Below are positions 39,363 to 48,275 of a DNA stretch of 64,000 nt, in pieces. The DNA is taken from the NCBI RefSeq assembly GCF_012395835.1, contig NZ_JAAZSQ010000001.1, forward strand, positions 346,243-410,242, given 5' to 3'. The stretch is from Arthrobacter mobilis. GTDB taxonomy: Bacteria; Actinomycetota; Actinomycetes; Actinomycetales; Micrococcaceae. The notes under the pieces were generated by a model. It worked only from the letters and a program-made list of their open reading frames with translations, had not been told where the DNA came from and did no database searches. Position 1 is the first letter of the stretch. The number at the start of each line of letters is the position of its first letter. The position numbers and the translations under genes were made by a program.

Positions 39363-39380
39363 ATGGGTGCCCGCACCCAT
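39363..39380. promoter_or_regulatory. Inverted repeat, probable operator of the LuxR/methyltransferase divergent pair
   Basis: ATGGGTGC-CC-GCACCCAT, perfect 8-base arms with a 2-base centre, midway between the divergent LuxR-type regulator (start 39298) and the methyltransferase (start 39454). Spacing and symmetry suit a dimeric HTH protein. No firm -10/-35 pair is visible. Confidence 0.5.
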
Positions 39381-39453
39381 GAATCGCCGGGCCGGCGGGG
39401 GCATGCTGGAAGCAGGACGGGCAGGGAACCAGTATCCGGGGAGGACGATCACG

Positions 39454-40266
39454 ATGGCTGCCAGCGATACCTTCCAGCTGGAGTTGGAAGCAGCGGAATT
39501 CTACGAGGAAAAGTTCGTGCCGGCGCTGTTCGCCGAATGGGCCCGGCTGCTGGTGGAGGAAGCGGATGTCCGCCCCGGGCAGCGGGTGCTGGATGTTGCC
39601 TGCGGCACCGGCATCGTGGCCCGGACCGCGGCGGAGCGTGCCGGGGAGGAGATGGTGGCGGGGCTGGACCTGAACGAGGCCATGCTGTCGGTGGCCCGGC
39701 GGGTCCGTCCCGGCATCCGCTGGCTGCAGGGGGACGCGGCGTCGCTGCCCTTCCCGGACCGCGGCTTCGACGTGGTGCTGTGCCAGATGGCGCTGATGTT
39801 CTTCCCGGACCCGGTGGCGGCGCTGGGCGAAATGCGCCGCGTGGCCGACGACGCCGGAACCGTCGCCGTCGTCGTGCCCGGCCGGCTGGACGACCAGCCG
39901 GCCTACGGGCCGTTCGTGCAGCTGGCGGTCCGGTGTGCCGGAGAACAGGCGGCCGAGCTGCTGGGAACCTACTGGGCCTGCGGGGATGCCGGCAGGCTCG
40001 GCGCGCTCACGGAAGCGGCAGGGCTGCGGGTCCGTTCGCTGCGCCCCTATCTGGCGACGGCCGGCTACGGCTCGCCCGAGGACTTTGTCCGGGTGGAGGT
40101 GGAGGGCACCCCGCTGGCCCGGCAGCTCTCGGCCCGGCAATACGCGCTCATCCGGGCCGGAGTCCGCGACGTGCTGGCGCCGTACCTCCGCCCCGACGGG
40201 TCAGTGGGGGTGCCGCTGCAGGGCCATATCCTGGTGGCTTCTCCCGCCGTTGGCGGCACCGGCTGA
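39454..40266 (+). CDS. SAM-dependent class I methyltransferase
   Basis: 270 residues. QRVLDVACGTGIVARTAAERA is SAM motif I (near residue 46). GLDLNEAMLSVARR is motif II with the acidic ribose binder, and LQGDAASLPFPDRGFDVVLCQMALMFFPDP covers motifs III-IV. It belongs to the UbiE/Methyltransf_11-like group acting on small molecules; the substrate is unknown. ATG at 39454 has GGGGAGG 9 bases upstream, so the longer frame from 39367, which would include the operator, is rejected. It is probably controlled by the divergent LuxR-type protein. Confidence 0.85.
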   Translation: MAASDTFQLELEAAEFYEEKFVPALFAEWARLLVEEADVRPGQRVLDVACGTGIVARTAAERAGEEMVAGLDLNEAMLSVARRVRPGIRWLQGDAASLPFPDRGFDVVLCQMALMFFPDPVAALGEMRRVADDAGTVAVVVPGRLDDQPAYGPFVQLAVRCAGEQAAELLGTYWACGDAGRLGALTEAAGLRVRSLRPYLATAGYGSPEDFVRVEVEGTPLARQLSARQYALIRAGVRDVLAPYLRPDGSVGVPLQGHILVASPAVGGTG

Positions 40267-40302
40267 GGAACGGCCGCTGCGGGCAGTCTGTGCCGGTGCG
40301 GA

Positions 40303-40791
40303 TTAGTCGCCCTTGGCGCGCTCCCACCAGCCGGCCGCCCGCAGAGAGTTCTGGATTTTGGTGGCGGCCGACAGCAGGGCTTCCTGTTCGGCGGGGGTCA
40401 GCGGGTCGAAGACATTCTCCCGGACAAAGCTGACGTGCCCCGGGGCGGCCCGCTCGATGGCCGTACGCCCGGCCGCCGTCATGGAGATATTGAAGCCGCG
40501 TGCGTCGGTGGGGCATTCGGTCCGCGCCACCAGGCCGCGGGCCTCCATGCGCTTGAGCAGATGGGACAGCCGGCTGCGTTCCCAGTCCAGCGCATGGGCA
40601 ATGTCCCGGGCCCGCATCGTGGCATCCTCGGCCTCGGACAGCGCCGCCAGGACCGAATACTCCACGCCGGAGAGCTCGGAATCCCGCTGCAGCTGCCGGT
40701 CCATCGCGGATTCGAATCCCCAGATCAGTTCGCGCAGCCCCCGCCAGAGCTGCTGCTCGTGGTCGCTGAGCCACCGTGTATCGGAGTTCAC
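40303..40791 (-). CDS. MarR-family transcription regulator
   Basis: 162-residue winged-helix protein. SGVEYSVLAALSEAEDATMRARDIAHALDWERSRLSHLLKRMEARGLV is the HTH; TDARGFNISMTAAGRTAI is the wing. Terminal helices for dimerisation are in place. MarR repressors usually control the divergent gene, here an NAD(P)H-FMN reductase, and release DNA on binding phenolics or oxidation. The 104-base gap holds three related half-palindromes. GTG start at 40791. Confidence 0.92.
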   Translation of the reverse strand: MNSDTRWLSDHEQQLWRGLRELIWGFESAMDRQLQRDSELSGVEYSVLAALSEAEDATMRARDIAHALDWERSRLSHLLKRMEARGLVARTECPTDARGFNISMTAAGRTAIERAAPGHVSFVRENVFDPLTPAEQEALLSAATKIQNSLRAAGWWERAKGD

Positions 40792-40811
40792 AGCCCCGAC
40801 CCCCTCGCTTT

Positions 40812-40873
40812 GGTTGACACTTCAACCTTCCGTGGTCATTATTGATATGTCAGCAAGTTCGATGACACGTCAA
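40812..40873 (+). promoter_or_regulatory. FMN-reductase promoter with three MarR-type operators
   Basis: The motif TTGA-N4-TCAA occurs three times: 40814-40825 (perfect; with flanks GGTTGA-CACT-TCAACC), 40842-40853 (TTGA-TATG-TCAG) and 40862-40873 (ATGA-CACG-TCAA). TTGACA at 40814-40819 and CATTAT at 40837-40842 are 17 bases apart and form a promoter facing the reductase. Operator 1 covers the -35 and operators 2 and 3 the start region, a layout suited to repression. Confidence 0.65.
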
Positions 40874-40895
40874 CAGACCTCGAAAGGGTTTATCC

Positions 40896-41474
40896 ATGAC
40901 CAAGATCGCCATCATCACCGGCAGCACCCGTCCGGGCCGTGTCAACAAGCAGGTCGCCGACTGGGTCCTGGCCAACGCCTCCGCCCGCACCGATGCCGAG
41001 TTCGAAGTTGTCGACATTGCAGACTTCAACCTCCCGCTGCTGGACGAGCCGTACCCGGCCGCCTACCAGAACTACCAGAATGACCACACTAAGGTATGGT
41101 CCGCCAGGATCAGCGAATTCGACGGGTTCGTGTTCGTGACCGGCGAGTACAACCACACCGTGATGCCGGCTCTGGCCAACGCCCTCTCCTACCTGAATGT
41201 GGAGTTTAACAACAAGGCGGCCGGCATTGTTTCCTACGGGTCCATGGGCGGCGCCCGGGCTGCCGAGCACCTGCGCAACATTCTCTCCGAGCTGCAGGTC
41301 GCCCACGTGCGCAACCAGGTGATGTTCAGCCTGTTCACCGATTTCGAGAATTTCTCCGAGTTCAAGCCGACCGAGCAGAACGCCGGCACCCTGGCCCCGA
41401 TGCTGGACCAGCTGGTGGTCTGGACCCGCGCCATGGAGTCCGCCCGCGCCGAGCTGGCTGCCGCAGCCAAGTAA
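40896..41474 (+). CDS. NAD(P)H-dependent FMN reductase family protein
   Basis: 192-residue flavodoxin-like protein. IITGSTRPGRVNKQVADWV is the FMN phosphate loop (residues 7-25), LLDEPYPAAYQNY the substrate loop, and VTGEYNHTVMPALANALSYL the signature around the isoalloxazine ring. Members reduce FMN, azo dyes, quinones or chromate. Control by MarR suggests use in quinone or electrophile stress; that is inference. AAAGG precedes the ATG at 40896. Two hairpins follow the stop. Confidence 0.92.
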   Translation: MTKIAIITGSTRPGRVNKQVADWVLANASARTDAEFEVVDIADFNLPLLDEPYPAAYQNYQNDHTKVWSARISEFDGFVFVTGEYNHTVMPALANALSYLNVEFNNKAAGIVSYGSMGGARAAEHLRNILSELQVAHVRNQVMFSLFTDFENFSEFKPTEQNAGTLAPMLDQLVVWTRAMESARAELAAAAK

Positions 41475-41492
41475 GGACTCGGCGGTCGCCCT

Positions 41493-41577
41493 GGAACGGG
41501 GCGCTGCCGCCCCGCTCCAAGGTCCGTCTGCCGCGCAGGCCCCGGTTTGCGGCTCCTCCGCCGGAGCCGGGGCCTGC
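41493..41577. terminator. Two hairpins between convergent FMN reductase and permease genes
   Basis: First: GGAACGGGGCG (41493-41503) pairs with CGCCCCGCTCC (41508-41518), one mismatch, loop CTGC. Second: GCAGGCCCCGG (41535-41545) pairs exactly with CCGGGGCCTGC (41567-41577) and encloses an inner GGCTCC/GGAGCC stem. One per strand would end both transcripts. Confidence 0.75.
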
Positions 41578-41603
41578 GCTCTTCCGCTGCCGGACGGTCC
41601 CGC

Positions 41604-43082
41604 TCAGGCCCGGGGGAGCGTGGTCCCGGCCGGCCGGCGCTCCGGCGCAGCCTGGCCGGCAGGGGTCCTCCGCCTGCCGTACCTGATGTGGAAGAACACG
41701 TAGCAGCCGGCCACGAAGGGGACTCCGAAATACAGCGCCGCCACCTGTCCCGGGTCGAAGGCGATGCCCACCAGTGACAGGAAGCAGCAGGCGAAGGCCA
41801 GCACCGGGACCAGCGGAAAGAACGGCGCCCGGTAGCTGAGGCTGCCCAGGTCCCCTCCGGCCTTCACGAACGCCCGGCGGTGGAAGAAGTGCGACGCCGC
41901 GATCGACATCCACACCGCAACGGTGGCGAACCCTGCCACCGACACCAGGACCAGGTAGACGGTCGTGGGGGCAACCACACTGCTGGCCAGCGAGGCCAGC
42001 CCGCCCAGAATGCTCACGATCAGTGCGTTGAGGGGGATGCCGCGCGCGGTCAGCTTCCGGAAGGCCCGTGGGGCATGGCCCTCCTCCGACAGGGAAAAAA
42101 GCATCCTGGCGCAGGAAAAGAGTCCGCTGTTGCCCGCGGACAGCAGGGCCGTGATGACGACGAAGTTCATGATGTCGGCCGCGTAGGGGATCCCAATGGC
42201 CGAGAAGACCGTCACGAACGGGCTCTCGTCCAGGCCTGCCTGCTCGAAGGGGATCGTTGCGGCGATCACGGAAATAGCGCCGATAAAGAAGACCACCAGG
42301 CGGATGACGGTGGTCTTCATGGCCTTGGGGATGTTCTTCTCCGGATCGGTGGTCTCTCCGGCGGCCACCCCGATCAGCTCGGAGCCCGAGAAGGCGAAGA
42401 ACACCGCGAGCACGGTGACCAGCACCCCGGTGAATCCATTCGGGAACAGTCCGCCGGAGGTGGCGAAGTTTTCGAACAGGTGCGGGTATTCCCGGCCGGC
42501 CAGCGGGTGGAAGCCGGCCAGTGCGGCTCCGCCCAGCAGGATGAGGCCCACCACCGCGCCAACCTTGATCAGGGCGAACCAGAACTCGGTTTCGCCGAAG
42601 ACACGCGAGGACACCGCATTCATCAGGAACAGGATCGAGGCAAAGAGCAGGCACCAGATCCAGACCGGCACGCCGGGAAACCAGCGCTGCATCAGCAGGC
42701 CGGCGGCGGTGAACTCGGAACCGAGGGCCACTACCCAGGTGAGCCAGTAAAGCCAGGCCGTGGTGAACCCGGTAGCCGGCCCGATGGACCTGGCGGCATA
42801 AATGTGGAAGGCTCCGGAGACCGGATAGATAATGGCCAGCTCGCTCAGGCACGCCATGACCAGGTACACCACTACTGCCCCGATCAGGTAGGCAACGACG
42901 GCTCCGAGCGGGCCCGCCTGCGAAATGGTGTAGCCGGAACTGACGAAGAGGCCGGAGCCGATCACGCCGCCCATTCCGATCATGACCAGATGGCGCGACT
43001 CCATCGACCGCCGGAGCCCGGGCGCGGCAGGCGCCGGGACCGCGCCGGGCAAAGCGTTTTCTTGTTGCAGGACAGGACCCAT
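41604..43082 (-). CDS. APC-family amino-acid permease
   Basis: 492 residues with twelve transmembrane helices. It begins with a cytoplasmic segment, then SRHLVMIGMGGVIGSGLFV, the AAT/APC helix 1 motif with the unwound GxG that binds the amino group. SGAFHIYAARSIGPATGF lies between helices 3 and 4. AVFFAFSGSELIGVAAGET in helix 6 and the KNIPKAMKTTVIR loop after it are typical of GabP/AroP/MmuP-like carriers. The exact substrate cannot be told. ATG at 43082 has GGAGGATAC directly upstream. It stands alone, convergent with the FMN reductase gene. Confidence 0.9.
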   Translation of the reverse strand: MGPVLQQENALPGAVPAPAAPGLRRSMESRHLVMIGMGGVIGSGLFVSSGYTISQAGPLGAVVAYLIGAVVVYLVMACLSELAIIYPVSGAFHIYAARSIGPATGFTTAWLYWLTWVVALGSEFTAAGLLMQRWFPGVPVWIWCLLFASILFLMNAVSSRVFGETEFWFALIKVGAVVGLILLGGAALAGFHPLAGREYPHLFENFATSGGLFPNGFTGVLVTVLAVFFAFSGSELIGVAAGETTDPEKNIPKAMKTTVIRLVVFFIGAISVIAATIPFEQAGLDESPFVTVFSAIGIPYAADIMNFVVITALLSAGNSGLFSCARMLFSLSEEGHAPRAFRKLTARGIPLNALIVSILGGLASLASSVVAPTTVYLVLVSVAGFATVAVWMSIAASHFFHRRAFVKAGGDLGSLSYRAPFFPLVPVLAFACCFLSLVGIAFDPGQVAALYFGVPFVAGCYVFFHIRYGRRRTPAGQAAPERRPAGTTLPRA

Positions 43083-43356
43083 GTATCCTCCGGAAAGTCG
43101 TGCGTCGGGCTGGAAAAGGGCGCGCCGAATCCGCCGGCCGGTGCCCGGGATTCGCCGCACAAGGGAGTCGTGAAAGGCTCGGGGGAGCCGCCCCTCGGGG
43201 CCACGATGGTGATCAAGCTAACACGCCGGTCCTGGCTGCACGGCGGTGCGGGAGGAAAACGGGGCCGGGGCGAAAAAATCCTCGCGATTATGCCGCTGCC
43301 CGGACCCGCGAGCACCAGAAGCGCTGTTGCTCCGGCCTGTCTGCTGAAAGGTGTGC
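43083..43356. other. 274-base gap between permease and sugar kinase
   Basis: Upstream region of the permease gene (which points left) and the end of the kinase transcript. GC-rich with no gene, tRNA or clear palindrome that I can support. A small hairpin GGGGGAGCC-GCCCCTC lies near 43180. It may hold the permease promoter, but I cannot place one firmly. Confidence 0.4.
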
Positions 43357-44889
43357 TTACGTTTTGCCGCCGTGCTGCCGGGCCGCCGTGCTGCCGGGCA
43401 GGGCCTGCCCGCCCTCCGGTTCCTGCAGGGCGGCCAGCACATGCATGTGCTCCCGGTTGGCCGGGTACAGCTGCCCGTACGTGGCGTAGAGCCGGTCATA
43501 GACCGGCGCGTTGGCCGCCCGGGGCTTGACCGTGGCCGCGGTCCGGGCCCACTCGGTGTCCGGCGGTACCGCACCGGTACCGATGGCCGCCAGCAGCGCA
43601 TCCCCGTAGCTGGCACCGATGGTCTGTGCCGGCACGATCTGCTCGCGCCCGGTGATGTCGCTGACGATTTCGGTCCACAGCCTGGCCTTCGTGCCGCCGC
43701 CGACGGCGGCGACCCGGCGGATGGGTTCGCCGGAGTTTTCGAGGTATTCCAGAATCTGCCGGATGCCGAAGCCGATGCCTTCGTAGGTGGCGCGGAACAG
43801 GTGCCCGCGCCCGTGCCGCAGGGACAGGCCGGTGATCAGCCCGCGCGCGTCCGGATCGAAGACCGGCGTGCGCTCGCCGGCGAAGTAGGGCAGCAGCAGC
43901 AGGCCGTCGGAGCCGGGCGGGACGGCGGCGGCCTCGGCCACGAGGGTTTCGAAGGGCACGTTGCCGAACAGCCGCTGCATCCAGGTGGTCAGGCTCCCCG
44001 AGGTCGACATGCCCGCGGCCAGGGTCAGTGAGCCCTCGTCCACCCCTGCGGTGGTCCAGAGCTTGGGCTCGGCCCGGTACTGCCCCAGGACCTGGACAAA
44101 AAACATCGTGGAGCCGTACATCAGCATCAGGTCCCCGGGGCGGCGCACCGCGGCGCTGAAGGCCTCCGCCCAGGCGTCGACCGTCCCGGCACAGACGGGT
44201 ACCCCGGCCGGCAGCCCGGTGGCCTCCGCCGCCTCGGCGTGGATGCGCCCGGCCACCTCGGCCGGCCAGGCCAGGCCTGGCATCGGCAGGTGGCCGGCGA
44301 CGGCGCCGTAGCGGTCCGGATGCCATTGGTTGCGCCGCAGGTCGTAGAGCGGGTCGCACTGACTGGCCGTGTGGTGGTCCAGCACGTACTCGCCGGTCAG
44401 CTTCGCCAGGATGTAGGAGTTGAGGCTGTGCCACCGGCGGGCACGGGCAAAGACTTCGGGCTCGCGGTTGCGCAGCCAGCGGATCTTCGGACCCACCGCC
44501 TGGGAAGAGAGCACCTTGCCGGAGTCGGCGAAAATCGCTTCCGCCCCGAATTCCTGCGTCAGTTCCTCGATCTCCGCGGTCGCGCGGGCGTCGATGCCGT
44601 AGAGGATGGCAGGCCGCAGCGGGACCAGGTTTTCGTCCGTCACCACCAGGCACGGGCCCATGGCGCTGACGCAGACGCCGGCGAGGGCGGCGGCGTCGTG
44701 CCGGGAGAAAAGCTCCCGGCACAGCCCGGCTACCTCGGCCCACCCGGTGCCCTCGGCGTCGAACTCGGCCCAACCCGGCCGGGGAAACGAAACCTCGTGC
44801 CCGATCGCCACACTGTCCAGGATGTGCCCGTCCGCATCCGCCACTACCGCCTTGCTGCTGCCGGTGCCGATATCGATTCCCAGGAACAT
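43357..44889 (-). CDS. FGGY-family carbohydrate kinase
   Basis: 510 residues. FLGIDIGTGSSKAVVAD is the N-terminal phosphate-binding motif. AGTVDAWAEAFSAAV and MLMYGSTMFFVQ fall in the centre. GSDGLLLLPYFAGERTPVFDPDARG and VAAVGGGTKARLWTEIVSDITG are FGGY signature 2 and the ADP site. Closest in pattern to xylulokinase-like enzymes, but ribulose, erythritol or other polyol kinases share it. It is the last gene of the sugar-uptake operon (31 bases after the permease), so it probably phosphorylates the imported sugar. Confidence 0.9.
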   Translation of the reverse strand: MFLGIDIGTGSSKAVVADADGHILDSVAIGHEVSFPRPGWAEFDAEGTGWAEVAGLCRELFSRHDAAALAGVCVSAMGPCLVVTDENLVPLRPAILYGIDARATAEIEELTQEFGAEAIFADSGKVLSSQAVGPKIRWLRNREPEVFARARRWHSLNSYILAKLTGEYVLDHHTASQCDPLYDLRRNQWHPDRYGAVAGHLPMPGLAWPAEVAGRIHAEAAEATGLPAGVPVCAGTVDAWAEAFSAAVRRPGDLMLMYGSTMFFVQVLGQYRAEPKLWTTAGVDEGSLTLAAGMSTSGSLTTWMQRLFGNVPFETLVAEAAAVPPGSDGLLLLPYFAGERTPVFDPDARGLITGLSLRHGRGHLFRATYEGIGFGIRQILEYLENSGEPIRRVAAVGGGTKARLWTEIVSDITGREQIVPAQTIGASYGDALLAAIGTGAVPPDTEWARTAATVKPRAANAPVYDRLYATYGQLYPANREHMHVLAALQEPEGGQALPGSTAARQHGGKT

Positions 44890-44919
44890 CCTGCCCCTTC
44901 CGACGGTTGCCGCGGGGCG

Positions 44920-46182
44920 TTAGGCCCGGCCGTGCGAGGTGCGCGACTTGCGCGAGACGGCATCCAGGATCACGGCCAGCAGCAGCACGAGGCCGGTGAT
45001 CATGTACCGGAACGAGGACTCCAGGTTCAGCAGCGTCAGGCCGCTGGAGATGGATTGGATGACCAGGATGCCCAGCAGGGCCGAGAAGGCCGAACCGCGT
45101 CCGCCGAACAGGCTCGTGCCGCCGATCACCGCGGCAGCGATCGCGTTCAGGTTCACATCCCCGGTGCCGCTGCTCTGGGCCGACGCGGCCAGGCGACCGG
45201 CGGCGAGGATGCCGCCGATGGCCGCGAAGGTGGAACCGAGGACGAAGATGGAGGTGTAGATGCCGCCGACGCCGATGCCGGCCCGGCGGGCGGCCTCCCG
45301 GTTGCCGCCCACGGCGTAGACCGAGCGGCCCCACTTGGTCCGGGTGAACGCATAGTGCATGATCAGCACCAGCGCCGCGAAGAAGACGAACATCCAGCCG
45401 ACCCCGCGGGCCCGGTTCAGGTACCAGACGGCGAAGAAGATGATGACGGCCAGCAGGGCGGCCTGGGCCAGGACCAGCCCCATGGGCCGGCCGGACAGGC
45501 CCGCCTTGACCCGCTGCCGCGACAGGGCCAGCTGGCTGAGCAGGAAGCCGCCCACGCCCAGGGCCGCCAGCACGTAGGAGAGCCAGGCCGGCACGAACGC
45601 CTGCTGGCCGAACCAGACCAGGAAGGAATCGAACGGCAGGTTGATGGTTCCCTCGACGCCCAGGACGAACAGCTGCAGGCCCAGGAAGCCGAGGAGTCCG
45701 GCGAGCGTGATCACGAAGGAGGGCACGCCGAACTTGTTGTAGACGAACGAGTAGACCAGGCCGATCACGACGGCGGTGGCAATGGCTGCCAGGATGGCCA
45801 GCCCCACCGGCCAGTCCTGCTTCACGAATGTGACGCCGACGATCGCCGCCGACAGGCCGCTGACCGAGCCGACCGACAGGTCGATTTCGCCCACCAGCAG
45901 CACGCAGACAATGCCCAGGGCGATGACGCCCACCGCGGCGCTTTCCAGCAGCAGGTTGACCAGGTTCGCGCTGGAGAGGAAGAACGGGTTGAGCAGCTGG
46001 AAGATGGTCCAGATGACCAGCAGCCCCACCACGATCGGCAGCACGCCCAAATCGCCGGCGCGCACCCGGTTGATGCCGACCTTGAGCGCGCCGCGGAAGC
46101 CTTCGGTGCGGATCAGGCGTTCATCCTGCAGGTCGGTGGCCACCGGCACAGCCGCGCCGGATGGATGGTTGGTTGTTGTCAT
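44920..46182 (-). CDS. xylH: Sugar ABC transporter permease, XylH type
   Basis: 420 residues with about eleven transmembrane helices. The motif LALGIVCVLLVGEIDLSVGSVSGLSA (here beginning VIALGIVCVLLV) is the RbsC/XylH signature. The C-terminal half has NREAARRAGIGVGG, the ABC-ATPase contact loop, and NAIAAAVIGGTSLFGGRGS. It imports a monosaccharide with the XylG- and XylF-like proteins encoded before it. The long first part with inserted loop is typical of XylH rather than RbsC. The start overlaps the ATPase stop by 4 bases. Confidence 0.9.
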   Translation of the reverse strand: MTTTNHPSGAAVPVATDLQDERLIRTEGFRGALKVGINRVRAGDLGVLPIVVGLLVIWTIFQLLNPFFLSSANLVNLLLESAAVGVIALGIVCVLLVGEIDLSVGSVSGLSAAIVGVTFVKQDWPVGLAILAAIATAVVIGLVYSFVYNKFGVPSFVITLAGLLGFLGLQLFVLGVEGTINLPFDSFLVWFGQQAFVPAWLSYVLAALGVGGFLLSQLALSRQRVKAGLSGRPMGLVLAQAALLAVIIFFAVWYLNRARGVGWMFVFFAALVLIMHYAFTRTKWGRSVYAVGGNREAARRAGIGVGGIYTSIFVLGSTFAAIGGILAAGRLAASAQSSGTGDVNLNAIAAAVIGGTSLFGGRGSAFSALLGILVIQSISSGLTLLNLESSFRYMITGLVLLLAVILDAVSRKSRTSHGRA

Positions 46183-47051
46183 TTCCCGTTCCCTTCCTCC
46201 GCAGCGTCCGCGGATGCCGGGGCACCGGCGCCGCCGGGCGCCTGGGCCTGCCGGGCCGCGGAGCCGGACTGCGCCGCCCGCTGGGTCACCACGTTGTCCG
46301 TCGCACCGGTGATCGCCGCAATCAGCTCGTCGGTGGTGACCTCCTTCATCCTGAAGGTGCCGTTGTTACGCCCCAGCCGCAGCACTGCGACGCGGTCCGA
46401 GACTGCCTTCACATCCTGCATGTTGTGGCTGATCATGATGACCGCCAGTCCGTTCTCGCGCAGCCGTTCCACCAGGTTGAGCACCTCGGCGGTCTGCGCC
46501 ACGCCCAGGGCAGCAGTGGGCTCGTCGAGGATGATCAGTTTGGGACTGCCCAGCAGGGACCGGGCGATGGCCACTGTCTGCCGCTGGCCGCCGGACAGGG
46601 AAGCGACGGCGACCCGGACCGAGGGGATCTTGGCGGAGAGCTGGCGCAGCAGTTTCCAGGACTGCACTTCCATCTCCACCTCGTTCAGCCGCAACGCCCC
46701 GATTTCCCGGCCGAGGAAGAGGTTGTCCACCACGGTGAGGTTGTCGCACAGGGCCAAATCCTGGAACACCGTGGCAATACCCAGGTTCAGGGCATCCACC
46801 GGGCTGTGGATGCTCACGTCCTTGCCGTCGAAGGTGACCGTTCCCGCATCCTGCGGATGCACACCGGAGAGGATCTTGACGAGCGTGGACTTGCCCGCAC
46901 CGTTGTCGCCCACCAGGGCCACCACCTCGCCGGAATAGACGTCCAGGTCGATATCGGTCAGGGCCGCGACCGCACCGAAATGCTTGCTGACCCCGCGCAT
47001 GGACAGCACCGGAGCGGCGGAGTCCGTCCGTTCCGCTGGCACAGTGGACAT
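46179..47051 (-). CDS. Sugar ABC transporter ATP-binding protein, XylG-like, single domain
   Basis: 290 residues with one ABC domain. VGDNGAGKSTLVKIL is Walker A (near residue 46). LSGGQRQTVAIARSLL is the signature, LIILDEPTAALG Walker B, and VIMISHNMQDV the switch His. Classical XylG/RbsA have two fused domains; single-domain ATPases as here are common in actinobacterial sugar systems and act as dimers. The last 40 residues are Ala/Gly-rich. ATG 47051 is chosen (GGGAAGGGGAAGG upstream) over the open frame to 47165. Confidence 0.92.
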   Translation of the reverse strand: MSTVPAERTDSAAPVLSMRGVSKHFGAVAALTDIDLDVYSGEVVALVGDNGAGKSTLVKILSGVHPQDAGTVTFDGKDVSIHSPVDALNLGIATVFQDLALCDNLTVVDNLFLGREIGALRLNEVEMEVQSWKLLRQLSAKIPSVRVAVASLSGGQRQTVAIARSLLGSPKLIILDEPTAALGVAQTAEVLNLVERLRENGLAVIMISHNMQDVKAVSDRVAVLRLGRNNGTFRMKEVTTDELIAAITGATDNVVTQRAAQSGSAARQAQAPGGAGAPASADAAEEGNGK

Positions 47052-47116
47052 TGCCTTCCCCTTCCCTTGCGACGGCGGTGCCGCGGCAGGCGCGGCACCG
47101 CCACCCGGACCGTTGC

Positions 47117-48217
47117 CTACTGGATGTCCAGCTCGTCGCAGCCCTTCTTGTATTCGCCGGTGCAAACCTCGGAGGCCTCGTAGATGCCGCCGTCGAAAAT
47201 GACTTCCTTGACGTTGTCCTTGGTGACCACGGTGGGCACGAACAGGGCGGACGGGGTCTCGAACAGGGTGGCATCGGCCTCAGGGGTCTCGCCGTTGAGC
47301 AGCTGGACGGCCACCTCCGCGGACTTCTCGGCCACGATCCGGATCGGCTTGGAGATGGTGTTGTACTGGCTCCCGGCGATAATGCGCTGGATGGCGGCAA
47401 TTTCGGCGTCATTGCCGGTCACCGGCGGCATCGGGTCGACGCCGGCGGCCTTCAGCGCCGCGATCGCACCCCCGGCCGTGCCGTCATTGGCGGCGACGAC
47501 GCCGTCGATCCGCTCGCCGAACTGCGTGATCTGGCCGGCCACCCAGTCCTGTGCCTTGGACGGCTGCCACTCCGGGGTGTCATACGAGGCCAGGATCGGA
47601 TGGTCGCTCGCCTCGACCGCCTCCGTGGCGCCCTCCTTGATCAGCTGCGCTGCGCGGTCGGTGGGCGAGCCGTTGACCATCAGGAGCCCGCCGTCGGTGT
47701 TCCCCTCCGACGCCATGTGCTTGATCAGGTCTTCGGCGATGAGCGAACCGATCTTCTTGTTGTCGAAGGAGACGTAGAAGTCCGCAGGGGTATCCGGGAC
47801 CGGGCGGTCGTAGGTGACGACCTTGATGCCCTGGCCCTGGGCGTTGCCGACCAGGGAGGCCGCGGCGGTGCTGTCCACCGGGTCGAGCACGAGGACCTTG
47901 ACGCCCTGGGTGATCATCGCATTGGCCTGCTGCTGCTGTTTATTGGCATCGCCGTCTGCGTTCTGGTACAGGACCTCGCAGTCCGGGCACAGTTCCTCCA
48001 CCTTGGCCTTGAACAGCGGGCTGTCCTGCTGTTCGTAGCGGGTGGAGGCCCGGTCCGGCATCAGGAACGCGATCTTGCCCGCCGAACCTCCGGTGGCGCC
48101 GCCGCCCCCGCCGCCTTCACCACCTTCGCCGCCGCCGCCGTTACCGCAGGCTGCCAGGCTGGCCGCCAGGACCATGGCTGCGGAAAGGCCCCAGGCCCCC
48201 CGGATGGATTTCTTCAT
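47117..48217 (-). CDS. xylF: Sugar ABC transporter substrate-binding lipoprotein, XylF-like
   Basis: 366 residues. The signal peptide ends in the lipobox LAAC (Cys near residue 24), then a Gly-rich linker. The periplasmic-binding-protein-1 fold starts at KIAFLMPDRASTRYEQQD. GVKVLVLDPVDSTAAASLV, VSFDNKKIGSLIAEDL and VAANDGTAGGAIAALKAAG are typical of xylose-binding proteins. Four cysteines in the mature part may form disulfides. It is the first intact gene of the operon xylF-xylG-xylH-kinase. Which sugar binds is not determined by the sequence alone. Confidence 0.92.
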   Translation of the reverse strand: MKKSIRGAWGLSAAMVLAASLAACGNGGGGEGGEGGGGGGATGGSAGKIAFLMPDRASTRYEQQDSPLFKAKVEELCPDCEVLYQNADGDANKQQQQANAMITQGVKVLVLDPVDSTAAASLVGNAQGQGIKVVTYDRPVPDTPADFYVSFDNKKIGSLIAEDLIKHMASEGNTDGGLLMVNGSPTDRAAQLIKEGATEAVEASDHPILASYDTPEWQPSKAQDWVAGQITQFGERIDGVVAANDGTAGGAIAALKAAGVDPMPPVTGNDAEIAAIQRIIAGSQYNTISKPIRIVAEKSAEVAVQLLNGETPEADATLFETPSALFVPTVVTKDNVKEVIFDGGIYEASEVCTGEYKKGCDELDIQ

Positions 48218-48275
48218 GGGAACTCCTCTGTGTGCAGGTGATGTGCCTGGCTGCTGCCTCTGGTGCTGCGGGCGC

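Noticed and set aside
40792-40895. FMN riboswitch before the FMN reductase
   Set aside because: The gap is too short and is filled by promoter and MarR-type operators.
44239-46938. 899-codon open frame on the plus strand across kinase, permease and ATPase genes
   Set aside because: Crosses three recognised minus-strand genes; composition is typical of a shadow frame.
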